A stretch of DNA of 10,052 nt from an uncultured Sulfurimonas sp. (lineage in GTDB: Bacteria; Campylobacterota; Campylobacteria; Campylobacterales; Sulfurimonadaceae), in assembly GCA_937914675.1 (NCBI GenBank), contig CALDOC010000362.1, forward strand, positions 1-10,052. The letters run 5' to 3'. Position numbers and translations under genes: made by a program. The notes under the pieces were generated by a model, which made no database searches, was not told the DNA's origin, and saw nothing but the letters and a program-made list of their open reading frames with translations. Below, piece after piece: positions 1 through 6,009 of the stretch (position 1 is its first letter; the number at the start of each line of letters is the position of its first letter).

Positions 1-214
1 TATAATGTCCCTATGAAAACAAACCACTTAACATGTGTGCAAGACATAAATATATTTCTATTAATCGCTTGTTAATTTAGATAAAGGTAAAATTTAAAGA
101 ATAACTTAAATGAATTTAAAGAGCGTTAATGATAACAAACGAACTAACCTCATCTTTATAAAAAGCTAGGTTTGAAAATTTTAAAAGGGCTCAAAGAGTT
201 AAAAGGAATGGTAC

Positions 215-628
215 ATGAAAGATAAACTCATTCAAAATTTAAAAAACAATGAAAAAGCATTGTTGTCACTTGAAGATATACTTCAAAAAATAAAATACAA
301 GCCAAGAGAAGATGAAGATTATATTATTTACAGAGACAGCGCTATTAAAAGATTTGAGTACACGATAGAAGTCTCTCGAAAATTAATGTCTCATTATATT
401 GAATTTGTAGATAAACGAATAAACGGTCAAAAACTGGTTTTAAAAAAAGCGTTTGAATTTGATTTGATTGACGATAAGATTTGGTTTACGATGATTGATG
501 ACAGAAACCTAACAACACATGAATATAGCGAAGAGATAGCAGTCGCTTTACTCAATGACATCTTTAAATATGCTTTAAAGTTAAGAGAGTTTCATGACAT
601 TATAAGTGTGCTGATACAGAAATTATGA
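215..628 (+). CDS. hepT: HepT-like HEPN toxin (HI0074-type nucleotidyltransferase substrate-binding protein)
   Basis: A 137-residue, largely alpha-helical, charged protein with no signal peptide or membrane span. It carries the HEPN ribonuclease signature RX4HXY as R97-NLTT-H102-E-Y104. In characterised HepT/MntA pairs the Arg and His form the RNase site, and the partner nucleotidyltransferase AMPylates the Tyr to silence it. The start at 215 follows AAAGGA by 7 nt. The stop overlaps the next start by 4 nt (ATGA), so the two genes are translationally coupled in the usual toxin-first order. The gene is AT-rich, unlike the cyd region, which fits horizontal acquisition. The family assignment (NTase_sub_bind, HI0074-like) is by recognition. 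Toxin activity is inferred from the intact motif and the neighbour; some members of this fold may only present substrate to the nucleotidyltransferase. Confidence 0.87.
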   Translation: MKDKLIQNLKNNEKALLSLEDILQKIKYKPREDEDYIIYRDSAIKRFEYTIEVSRKLMSHYIEFVDKRINGQKLVLKKAFEFDLIDDKIWFTMIDDRNLTTHEYSEEIAVALLNDIFKYALKLREFHDIISVLIQKL

Positions 629-945
629 TGTATCAATTACCATCAGATGTAGTAAAAGAGCTACAAGATTTTTTTGCACACTACAGTTTTATAGATAAGG
701 TCGTCATCTTTGGTTCACGCGCCAGAGGTGATTGTGGTGAAAAAAGTGACATAGATATTTGTGTCTACTCTTTAGAGATGAGTGATGAAGAGTTTAGAGA
801 TTTAAGATATGAGATAAACGAGTTACCGATACTCTACAAAATAGACATCGTTCACTTTGAGAAAATCAATGATAAATTACGAGAAAACATTTTAAGAGAT
901 GGAAAGCTGTTTTTTGTTAAACAAGTAACACTGTTATCCATTTGA
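625..945 (+). CDS. mntA: MntA-like minimal nucleotidyltransferase antitoxin
   Basis: A 106-residue minimal nucleotidyltransferase. The family signature GSX10DXD is complete: G30-S31, then D42-I-D44, with the third carboxylate probably D74 in the strand YKIDIV. These three aspartates would bind the metal ions for NMP transfer. In known pairs the enzyme adds AMP to the Tyr of the HEPN partner (Y104 of the upstream protein here) and neutralises it. The start codon overlaps the stop of the upstream gene. A second ATG follows directly at 628, so the exact N-terminus could be one residue shorter. No independent ribosome site is visible, consistent with coupled translation. The 106-residue length is normal for this family. 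All catalytic residues are present, so the module looks functional. Confidence 0.88.
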   Translation: MMYQLPSDVVKELQDFFAHYSFIDKVVIFGSRARGDCGEKSDIDICVYSLEMSDEEFRDLRYEINELPILYKIDIVHFEKINDKLRENILRDGKLFFVKQVTLLSI

Positions 946-954
946 TTGATAGAG

Positions 955-994
955 TTGATGGTAGTGCCAGTTTATAGGTTTGTACTACCATCAA
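955..994. repeat. Perfect 11-bp inverted repeat (hairpin), possible terminator
   Basis: TTGATGGTAGT at 955-965 and ACTACCATCAA at 984-994 are exact reverse complements around an 18-base spacer. The stem begins 10 bases after the stop codon of the mntA-like gene, a position suited to a transcription terminator. No T-run follows on either strand, so it is not a classical intrinsic terminator. It may instead be an RNA-stabilising hairpin or the end of a lost mobile element. Confidence 0.5.
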
Positions 995-1075
995 GATTCT
1001 CATACAATTTCACAAAAAGGTGGTAGATTAGTTTTCAGAAGTTAAACCCAGCCTAATTAAAACTTCCTTCACATA

Positions 1076-1264
1076 TTATTTTCGTCTAAAAATGCTAGGT
1101 TGTTCAAAGTCTGCATTCATATCAATTTCAAAATTCTTTTTCTTCCTATACATTGAAATATTCCCAACAATAAGTTCTTTGATTTTGCGTATCATTTCAT
1201 CAGTAACTCCACCATACACACTTAATATCTGTTGTGCAGTATCTTTATTGTAGCGTTTTAATTG
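1076..1264 (-). pseudogene. Decayed gene remnant, C-terminal part of an unrecognised protein
   Basis: On the minus strand a 62-codon open stretch ends at a TAA at 1076-1078 and is closed upstream by an in-frame TAA at 1265-1267. Its composition looks like real protein: hydrophobic and charged residues alternate as in helices (for example VYGGVTDEMIRKIKELIVG), followed by a basic end (FEQPSIFRRK). No start codon with a ribosome site is visible; the first in-frame ATG would leave only about 40 residues. Upstream sequence (1268-1361) is AT-rich with stops in every frame I read. I do not recognise the family. It is most simply the surviving tail of a gene broken by deletion between the two toxin-antitoxin modules. 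It could also be a chance open frame. Confidence 0.4.
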
Positions 1265-1361
1265 TTAATTTATAACTTTATATTGTTGTAATTAGTTAAA
1301 AATATTACTGATAAGCTGGACTTTATCCCTTTTATGATTAATATTCGAAGTGGGGAGAATA

Positions 1362-1763
1362 TTATTGTACCCAATCCTCTATCTTAAGCCCTTGCACTCT
1401 CTGAAATTCTCTAGTACTGTTAGTGACAAGAACAACATCTAAGCTTTTGGCATGAGCTGCGATAAACATATCATGGGCTCCGATTAGATTGCCGTTGGAT
1501 TCAAGTTCTACTCTAATCTCTCCGTAACTAAAAGCTGCATTTTCATCAAAAGCTAATTTTTCTAAAGGGGACAAAAACTCCCTAATTGCAACTTCAAGTT
1601 TTTTACTCTTTTTCTTTTTGACACCGTAAAAAAGTTCAGCTACGGTTATCGATGAAACGGCTATTGTGTTATCTTTTGACATGGCTTCAAACTTATCAAT
1701 GAGCTTCATATCACGATTTTTGATAAGGTATGAGATGATATTTGTGTCAAGCATATATATCAA
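1362..1763 (-). CDS. vapC: VapC-type PIN-domain ribonuclease toxin
   Basis: A 133-residue PIN-domain protein resembling the VapC subgroup annotated as tRNA(fMet)-specific endonucleases. The acidic metal-binding residues are in place: D6 (MLDTNIIS), E43 (TVAELFYG) and D98 (GAHDMFIA). The fourth position is N115 in LVTNSTREF, as is usual in this subgroup, followed by the typical tail QRVQGLKIEDW. The start used is a TTG at 1763, overlapping the vapB stop (TTGA); GAGAGGG lies 7 nt upstream. An ATG three codons later (1754) is the alternative, but its ribosome-site spacing of about 16 nt is poor and it would trim the first beta strand. The gene follows vapB in the same operon and the toxin should be neutralised by direct binding of that partner. 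It appears intact. tRNA specificity is inference from family resemblance. Confidence 0.9.
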   Translation of the reverse strand: MIYMLDTNIISYLIKNRDMKLIDKFEAMSKDNTIAVSSITVAELFYGVKKKKSKKLEVAIREFLSPLEKLAFDENAAFSYGEIRVELESNGNLIGAHDMFIAAHAKSLDVVLVTNSTREFQRVQGLKIEDWVQ

Positions 1764-1990
1764 AACAAATCCCTCTCTTGAACACTCGGCTGATTTCTCT
1801 CAAGCTCAAAATCTTCCATATCATCAAGCGCATGTCTCATTAAGTCCCATTTGCTTTTCTCTTTTGGCGTTATCATCAAAGAGTGTCCGATTTTTTCTAT
1901 ATAAACTTCATCCGTATCGACTCGGCACTCTTTAGGAAGTCGCACCGCTTGACTTCTACCGTTTTTAAATACTTTTGCCAACATTGTCAT
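1760..1990 (-). CDS. vapB: VapB-type antitoxin (AbrB/MazE-like DNA-binding protein)
   Basis: A 76-residue antitoxin. The N-terminal swapped-hairpin AbrB motif is seen as KVFKNGRSQAVRLPKE (residues 6-21), and the C-terminus (ERNQPSVQERDLF) matches the toxin-binding tail of VapB partners of this VapC subgroup. The start is placed at the ATG at 1990, preceded by AAAAGGA at normal spacing; an ATG at 1984 is possible. An in-frame TTG at 2020 is rejected because it lies about where transcription should begin, just past the -10 element. VapB should repress its own operon, with or without VapC, through the repeats at 2010-2032. The stop overlaps the vapC start, giving coupled expression. Confidence 0.9.
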   Translation of the reverse strand: MTMLAKVFKNGRSQAVRLPKECRVDTDEVYIEKIGHSLMITPKEKSKWDLMRHALDDMEDFELERNQPSVQERDLF

Positions 1991-2009
1991 AAAAAATCCT
2001 TTTGATTTG

Positions 2010-2032
2010 GTATATATCAAAAAGTATATATC
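2010..2032. promoter_or_regulatory. Tandem 9-bp repeats over the vapBC -10, probable VapB operator
   Basis: GTATATATC occurs at 2010-2018 and again at 2024-2032, 14 bases apart, covering the -10 element and the expected start point. Each copy contains the self-complementary core TATATA. Placement on the promoter is what autoregulation by a VapB/VapC complex needs. That these are the operator is inference. Confidence 0.5.
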
Positions 2033-2051
2033 TTTTTTGGCTTATTGTCAA
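2023..2051 (-). promoter_or_regulatory. Sigma-70 promoter of vapBC
   Basis: Reading the minus strand, TTGACA (2046-2051) and TATACT (2023-2028) are separated by exactly 17 bases. Transcription should start near 2016, giving a leader of about 25 nt before the vapB ATG at 1990. Confidence 0.8.
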
Positions 2052-2121
2052 GATGGCTTTATTAAAAAAATAGGGGTCAGCACAACCCACTACTTCACAC
2101 CTCTAGAAAAGCGCGAGTTTT

Positions 2122-2157
2122 GAGTGCTCTTGAGCGCAATGGTAGCTCAAAGCATTC
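2122..2157. terminator. Imperfect hairpin downstream of the cyd operon
   Basis: TGCTCTTGAGC (2125-2135) pairs with GCTCAAAGCA (2145-2154) around a 9-base loop, with one bulged base and one wobble pair, and GA/TC extends the base of the stem. It lies 13 bases past the stop of the last cyd-operon gene. No T-run follows on the minus strand, so termination is uncertain; it may protect the 3' end of the transcript. Confidence 0.35.
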
Positions 2158-2169
2158 CCGTTAAATAGT

Positions 2170-2847
2170 TCATGGTTTGGCGGTAGAAAAAATAAACTTG
2201 CTCATCTCTTCCAACTCTTCGTCGCTGAGTTTTTTAAACGCGGGCATGTATCCAACCCCGTTTCTGATTTTGTTTTTGAGCGTCTCAGGCGAGTTCCTAT
2301 ATTTCATAGCCATTGAGTTAAAAGAGGGACCGACAAGTTTCATCTCCACTCTGTGACAACTCAGGCAGTTGTTTTTTATAGCTAGCAGTTGCCCTTTTGG
2401 CATCGCGTTTAGCTTGTTTTGGATGGCTTGTTCTTTAGTGAGGTTTTCTTGCGTGTAGCGTTCAAACATGTAGGCGCTAATCGCGTCTAGTTCGTCCTCC
2501 GTTAGCTTGCCTTTTTGCGATGGCATCACTCCATAACTCGCCAAACTCTCTTTGTCGCAAAAGGATTTGCTCGCGCTTGGGTTCATCACGTAATCTTTTA
2601 CGAACGCTCTCGCTTTTAGGATTCTTTGACTTTCATCCTGTGTTTGCGCAAAGCTTTTTATATGAAACGCGACCGCCATCATGGGAGGCGCTTTTTCATC
2701 CTCATACGTTTTTGGCGGCAAATCGAGATTGTGGCAAGAAGCGCATTTGTCCACGAGAAGTTGTTTCGCGTCGTAGCGCTTCACCGGTTTTTCGGCGCAA
2801 GCGCTCAGAAGCAGAACGAGCGCGAAGACGCATGTTGATTTTAGCAT
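2170..2847 (-). CDS. Diheme cytochrome c lipoprotein
   Basis: A 225-residue exported cytochrome. The N-terminus is a lipoprotein signal (MLKSTCVFALVLLLSAC) with lipobox LSAC and lipidated C17, so it should be membrane-anchored in the periplasm. Two covalent heme sites are visible: CASCH at 35-39 and CLSCH at 161-165. Probable axial methionines are M108 (YGVMPS) and M201 (GYMPAF), giving two cytochrome c domains of about 100 and 75 residues. The first domain has an unusually long insert between its heme site and Met ligand. It is the last gene of the cyd operon, 14 nt after the NifX-like gene, and has only a weak ribosome site, so it may be expressed by coupling. Cytochrome bd takes electrons from quinol, not cytochrome c. 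A cytochrome here therefore suggests a parallel branch, a redox sensor, or simply co-regulation under low oxygen. Confidence 0.88.
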   Translation of the reverse strand: MLKSTCVFALVLLLSACAEKPVKRYDAKQLLVDKCASCHNLDLPPKTYEDEKAPPMMAVAFHIKSFAQTQDESQRILKARAFVKDYVMNPSASKSFCDKESLASYGVMPSQKGKLTEDELDAISAYMFERYTQENLTKEQAIQNKLNAMPKGQLLAIKNNCLSCHRVEMKLVGPSFNSMAMKYRNSPETLKNKIRNGVGYMPAFKKLSDEELEEMSKFIFSTAKP

Positions 2848-2861
2848 ATCAGAACGTCAGT

Positions 2862-3233
2862 TTACTTCAATGATTGATTTAGAAAATTACCGAGAGCTTC
2901 CTCAGCTTTTTCACCGTCTTTTTTTCTAATTTTTATGATTTTTACGTTGAGAGACTCTAACGCTTCTCTCATGTGTTCGCCCATCATCTGAACCAATATG
3001 ACGTCACATCCGCTGAGTCCCTCTATGTCTTTTTTATGTCCATGCGTATGTTCTTCATCGTCTTTGCGTCCATGCTCGTCATGAGTGCTTCCATGGTGAC
3101 GTCCACCTTCGCTACTTCCGTTTTGAACGAACTCGACTAGTTTTTCATCTTCGTATATCGCGAAAAATGGGGCTTGTCCCGTTCTTTGAACTATCGTCTC
3201 TTTGTCCGTATCGACTGGTATCGCTATTCTCAT
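2862..3233 (-). CDS. NifX/NafY-like (dinitrogenase iron-molybdenum cofactor family) protein with histidine-rich loop
   Basis: A 123-residue soluble protein without a signal peptide. The start MRIAIPVD, the segment FAIYE, and the later strand-helix pair (CDVILVQMMGEHMREAL, then VKIIKI) follow the NifX/NafY-like RNase-H-like fold (PF02579). Members of that family bind metal-sulfur cofactors in nitrogenase maturation, but many occur in organisms and operons unrelated to nitrogen fixation. Between the third strand and the next helix lies an insert of about 25 residues with seven histidines (H46, H47, H51, H54, H62, H64, H66) plus acidic residues, a likely metal-binding loop. The start ATG overlaps the stop of the 35-residue membrane peptide gene upstream (ATGA), and GAGG sits 8 nt before it. 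Location inside the cyd operon suggests a role in metal or heme supply or in redox sensing for the oxidase; this is inference. Confidence 0.8.
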   Translation of the reverse strand: MRIAIPVDTDKETIVQRTGQAPFFAIYEDEKLVEFVQNGSSEGGRHHGSTHDEHGRKDDEEHTHGHKKDIEGLSGCDVILVQMMGEHMREALESLNVKIIKIRKKDGEKAEEALGNFLNQSLK

Positions 3234-3337
3234 TTTATTTCCTCAAATTTTTTTATATTTCTAAACACGATTTTATAGCTCGCATATATAACAATAGGCC
3301 ACAAACTCAACCAAACAAGTGATTCTACGTATTCCAT
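3230..3337 (-). CDS. cydX: CydX-like single-span membrane peptide, 35 residues
   Basis: A small gene lies between cydB and the NifX-like gene. It starts at ATG 3337 with AGGAG 6 nt upstream; that ribosome site directly follows the cydB stop (9-nt gap), and its own TGA overlaps the next start by 4 nt. The peptide begins MEYVESLVWLSLWPIVIYAS and has one clear membrane span (about residues 7-25), followed by a basic, charged tail (YKIVFRNIKKFEEIK). This matches the architecture of CydX/CbdX-type small subunits that stabilise cytochrome bd: 30-50 residues, one N-terminal span, short hydrophilic tail, encoded after cydB. Sequence similarity to E. coli CydX is not evident, so it may be a separate lineage. 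Coding status is strongly supported by the ribosome site and the coupled overlaps on both sides; the function is inferred from position and topology. Confidence 0.82.
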   Translation of the reverse strand: MEYVESLVWLSLWPIVIYASYKIVFRNIKKFEEIK

Positions 3338-3346
3338 CTTTATCTC

Positions 3347-4480
3347 CTAATAGTTGTGAGCGTCTGGCGCTTCAATCTCTTCTCTTGTGATTTTCACCTT
3401 GTCCATCGAGTACCATGCGTACGCCACGTAAGCTATAACAAACGGCACCATAAGCGCCGTATAACTCATAACGGTTAGCGTGTAGTGACTGCCAGAACTG
3501 TTCATAATGGTCACACTACTTTGCAGGTCAACGGTGGACGGATAGTACGCCGTGTTGTTGAGTCCAACGTTTAAAAGGATGGACATAACGGTCAGAACGA
3601 CTCCCGTTCCACTCGTAATGATACAACAAGTGAAGTTAAACTTTATGGTTACAAACACGCCTATAACAACCATAACGACGCCGAGCAAAAACATGCCCAA
3701 AACGATTGGCGTCTCTAGGAAGTTATGCAAGTATTTGTTAGCTTCCATGCTTATAACGCCGTTTGCGTCTACGGCGAAACCCTCTTTTGTGAGAACCCAA
3801 GCGGCAAAGCCCAAAAAGAAAATCAAGAAAAATATCATGTTGACTTTTATGGAGGCGACCGCTTTTAGTTTGATGGGTTCATAGTTTACGTTGTTTATAA
3901 AATACAAGGCGCCGCTTATCTTCGCCAAAAAGACCAAAGAAAATCCTAGTAGATAGTTGTAAGGGTTTAAAAGAGCTTCTAATCCTCTCAATGGATTTTG
4001 CCAATGTACGAAATTGTTGGAATCCAAAACAAACTCGCTTCCGCTAAAAAAAGTCGAAATCGCCACTCCCAAAAGAAAAGTTCCCAGCGTGCCGTTTACG
4101 TACATGAACGCCTCATAGGTTTTTTTGCCCAAAAAGTTGTTCTCTTTCATGCGGTACTCGTAACTCACCGCTTGAATGATGAAGCAGAACAAAATCGCTA
4201 TCCAAACCCAGTACGCTCCGCCAAAACTCGTGGCGTAAAAGAGTGGAAACGCGGCGAACAAGGCGCCGCCAAAAAGGACGAGAGACGTAAAGCCCAGCTC
4301 CCATTTTCTCCCAATGGAGTTGATGAGCATGGTTTTTTCTATCTCGCTGTCCGAGAGTTTGTAGATAAGCGTCTGTCCGCCTTGAACGAACATCAAAAAG
4401 ACGAACAGCCCGCCCAAAAGAGAGACTATGCTCCACCAAAGTTGTTGCAGCGTCAATAAATCCAAATCGCCAAAGCCCAT
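3347..4480 (-). CDS. cydB: Cytochrome bd quinol oxidase subunit II
   Basis: A 377-residue polytopic membrane protein with about nine hydrophobic spans; it pairs with CydA to reduce O2 to water with quinol. Motifs of the Bacteroidota/Campylobacterota CydB subtype are visible: QGGQTL (33-38), GRKWE (57-61), SFGGAYW (85-91) and SYEYR (106-110). The N-terminus lacks the E. coli-type GFD motif after the first span. I place the start at ATG 4480 and not at the longer ATG 4495: the sequence GGAGGA (4488-4493) lies 7 nt before 4480 and would otherwise fall inside the coding region, and 4480 gives a 1-nt gap after the cydA stop in place of a 14-nt overlap. The C-terminus (MDKVKITREEIEAPDAHNY) is cytoplasmic. 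The cydX-like gene follows after 9 nt. No damage is seen. Confidence 0.93.
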   Translation of the reverse strand: MGFGDLDLLTLQQLWWSIVSLLGGLFVFLMFVQGGQTLIYKLSDSEIEKTMLINSIGRKWELGFTSLVLFGGALFAAFPLFYATSFGGAYWVWIAILFCFIIQAVSYEYRMKENNFLGKKTYEAFMYVNGTLGTFLLGVAISTFFSGSEFVLDSNNFVHWQNPLRGLEALLNPYNYLLGFSLVFLAKISGALYFINNVNYEPIKLKAVASIKVNMIFFLIFFLGFAAWVLTKEGFAVDANGVISMEANKYLHNFLETPIVLGMFLLGVVMVVIGVFVTIKFNFTCCIITSGTGVVLTVMSILLNVGLNNTAYYPSTVDLQSSVTIMNSSGSHYTLTVMSYTALMVPFVIAYVAYAWYSMDKVKITREEIEAPDAHNY

Positions 4481-4481
4481 G

Positions 4482-6008
4482 CTAATGTCCTCCATCGGGT
4501 CCGTTTGAGACCTGTTTTGTCATGATTTTTATCTCGGCTATCAAAAGCCCCGTAAATAAAAACGCGAATAAAAAGAAACTAACCATCACGTTCGTAGACG
4601 ATATGTGAGTCGCCGCCATGCCAACGGGCATCAAATCTTGTATCGCCCAAGGTTGACGACCCACTTCCGCGACCGCCCAACCGGTCTCTCCCGCCAAAAA
4701 GCCCAAGGGAATCGTGAAAACGGCCGCTTTCAACACGATTGGATAGTTCATGATCTTGTTTTTAAAGAGCAAAAATAGCACCAACGCGAAAAGCGTCAAA
4801 AACCACATGCCAAGCGAAACCATCAGGTGAAAGGAGTAGAAAGTCAGCGCCACGGGTGGCACCACGTCCTCGGCTTTTTTGATGTGTCCGTAACCAAAAT
4901 ACTTCATATGTTCATCAAGCATCTCTTTGGCTATCTTCATTCCCTCTACGTTTTGCGCTTTTTTCGCCTCTTTGTACTCTTCGAGAGCGCCCACCGCGAG
5001 CGCGCCTTTGGTCATTTTCTCCTGAACGCTCATGACGTCATGTTCTTTGTTTCCGTACACCAAATCTTTGACGCCGGGAACGAAGGCGCTTGGAGAGTGA
5101 TAACCCAAAAGAGAAAGAGCGTAGGGTAGTTCAAACTCAAACACAAACGCGTCCTCCTCGTTCGTCAACGTCTTTTTACTATTTAAAAGACCTATGGCGA
5201 CGATGCCGGCTTGCGTTTTCCCCTCATAGAGACCCTCCATGGCCGCCAACTTCATGGGTTGTTTTTGCGCCACTTGGTGCGCCGACTCGTCTCCGCTCAA
5301 AAGCAAAAAGAACGAGGCCAAAAGACCGAAAGTGGCGCCAACCACCATGGACTTTTTGGCGAATTCCACGTCTCTGTTTTTGAGAAGATACCAGGCGCTC
5401 ACTCCCACGACGAACACGGAAGCCATTACGTAACCGCTTCCAATGGTGTGCAAAAACTTGGGAATGGCTACGGGCGAAAGAGCCACGTCCCAAAAGTTGT
5501 CCATCTCGTTTCTCACCGTGTCCGGATTGAACTTCATCCCAACCGGGTACTGCATCCAAGCGTTCGCCACCAAAATCCAAAGGGCGGAAAGGTTCGAGCC
5601 TACGGCGACCAACCAAGTGGAGAGAAGGTGAAACTTTTTGCTCACCTTCTCCCAGCCAAAAAACATCACCGCGAAAAACGTGCTCTCCATGAAGAAAGCC
5701 AAAATCCCCTCTATCGCGAGAGGCGCTCCAAATATGTCTCCGACGAACCAGCTGTAATTCGCCCAGTTCGTTCCAAACTCAAACTCCATGATGATGCCCG
5801 TGGCGACGCCTATCGCGAAGTTAATCGCGAAAAGCGTCATCCAAAACTTAGTCGTTTTTTTCCAAAATTCGCTTCGCGTTTTGAAGTATATAGTCTCCAT
5901 TATCGCCACGATAAACCCAAGCCCCAACGTCAACGGCACAAATATCCAATGATACAACGCCGTCAAGGCGAACTGAGCCCGACTCCAATCAACTAACGCG
6001 TCTTCCAT
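4482..6008 (-). CDS. cydA: Cytochrome bd quinol oxidase subunit I
   Basis: A 508-residue membrane subunit carrying the three hemes and the quinol site. Ligands match the E. coli enzyme with an offset of one to three: H20 (heme b595/d ligand, ALYHWIFVPLTLG), H187 (KFLHTIGSGY) and M396 (heme b558), the proton-path glutamates E100 and E108 (AIEGILAFFMES), and GRQPW at 450-454. The Q-loop quinol residues K253 and E258 (MKLAAMEG) are conserved, and the loop is of the short type. One difference is H394 (FHLM) where E. coli has Arg391 (FRIM). The start follows AGGAG at about 7 nt; that site lies within the last codons of the upstream DUF4492 gene, which ends 1 nt before. The enzyme supports microaerobic growth and usually tolerates cyanide, nitric oxide or sulfide. 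The gene appears intact. Confidence 0.96.
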   Translation of the reverse strand: MEDALVDWSRAQFALTALYHWIFVPLTLGLGFIVAIMETIYFKTRSEFWKKTTKFWMTLFAINFAIGVATGIIMEFEFGTNWANYSWFVGDIFGAPLAIEGILAFFMESTFFAVMFFGWEKVSKKFHLLSTWLVAVGSNLSALWILVANAWMQYPVGMKFNPDTVRNEMDNFWDVALSPVAIPKFLHTIGSGYVMASVFVVGVSAWYLLKNRDVEFAKKSMVVGATFGLLASFFLLLSGDESAHQVAQKQPMKLAAMEGLYEGKTQAGIVAIGLLNSKKTLTNEEDAFVFEFELPYALSLLGYHSPSAFVPGVKDLVYGNKEHDVMSVQEKMTKGALAVGALEEYKEAKKAQNVEGMKIAKEMLDEHMKYFGYGHIKKAEDVVPPVALTFYSFHLMVSLGMWFLTLFALVLFLLFKNKIMNYPIVLKAAVFTIPLGFLAGETGWAVAEVGRQPWAIQDLMPVGMAATHISSTNVMVSFFLFAFLFTGLLIAEIKIMTKQVSNGPDGGH

Positions 6009-6009
6009 T

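Noticed and set aside
1..214. Possible promoter or short gene upstream of hepT
   Set aside because: Very AT-rich DNA with several TATA-like hexamers but no convincing -35/-10 pair, and only a 20-codon frame at position 13 without a ribosome site.
162..1100. GCTAGGTT present near 164 and again near 1093, as possible direct repeats bounding the toxin-antitoxin pair
   Set aside because: Only 8 matching bases in AT-rich surroundings, with no other sign of a transposition target duplication.
1666..1935. Plus-strand open frame of 89 codons across vapB and vapC
   Set aside because: It is antisense to two well-recognised genes, has no ribosome site or family resemblance, and is explained as a shadow.
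5211..5996. Plus-strand open frame of 261 codons antisense to cydA
   Set aside because: Composition is that of a reverse-complement shadow (very rich in Arg, His, Pro, Ser) and cydA on the other strand is complete with all heme ligands.
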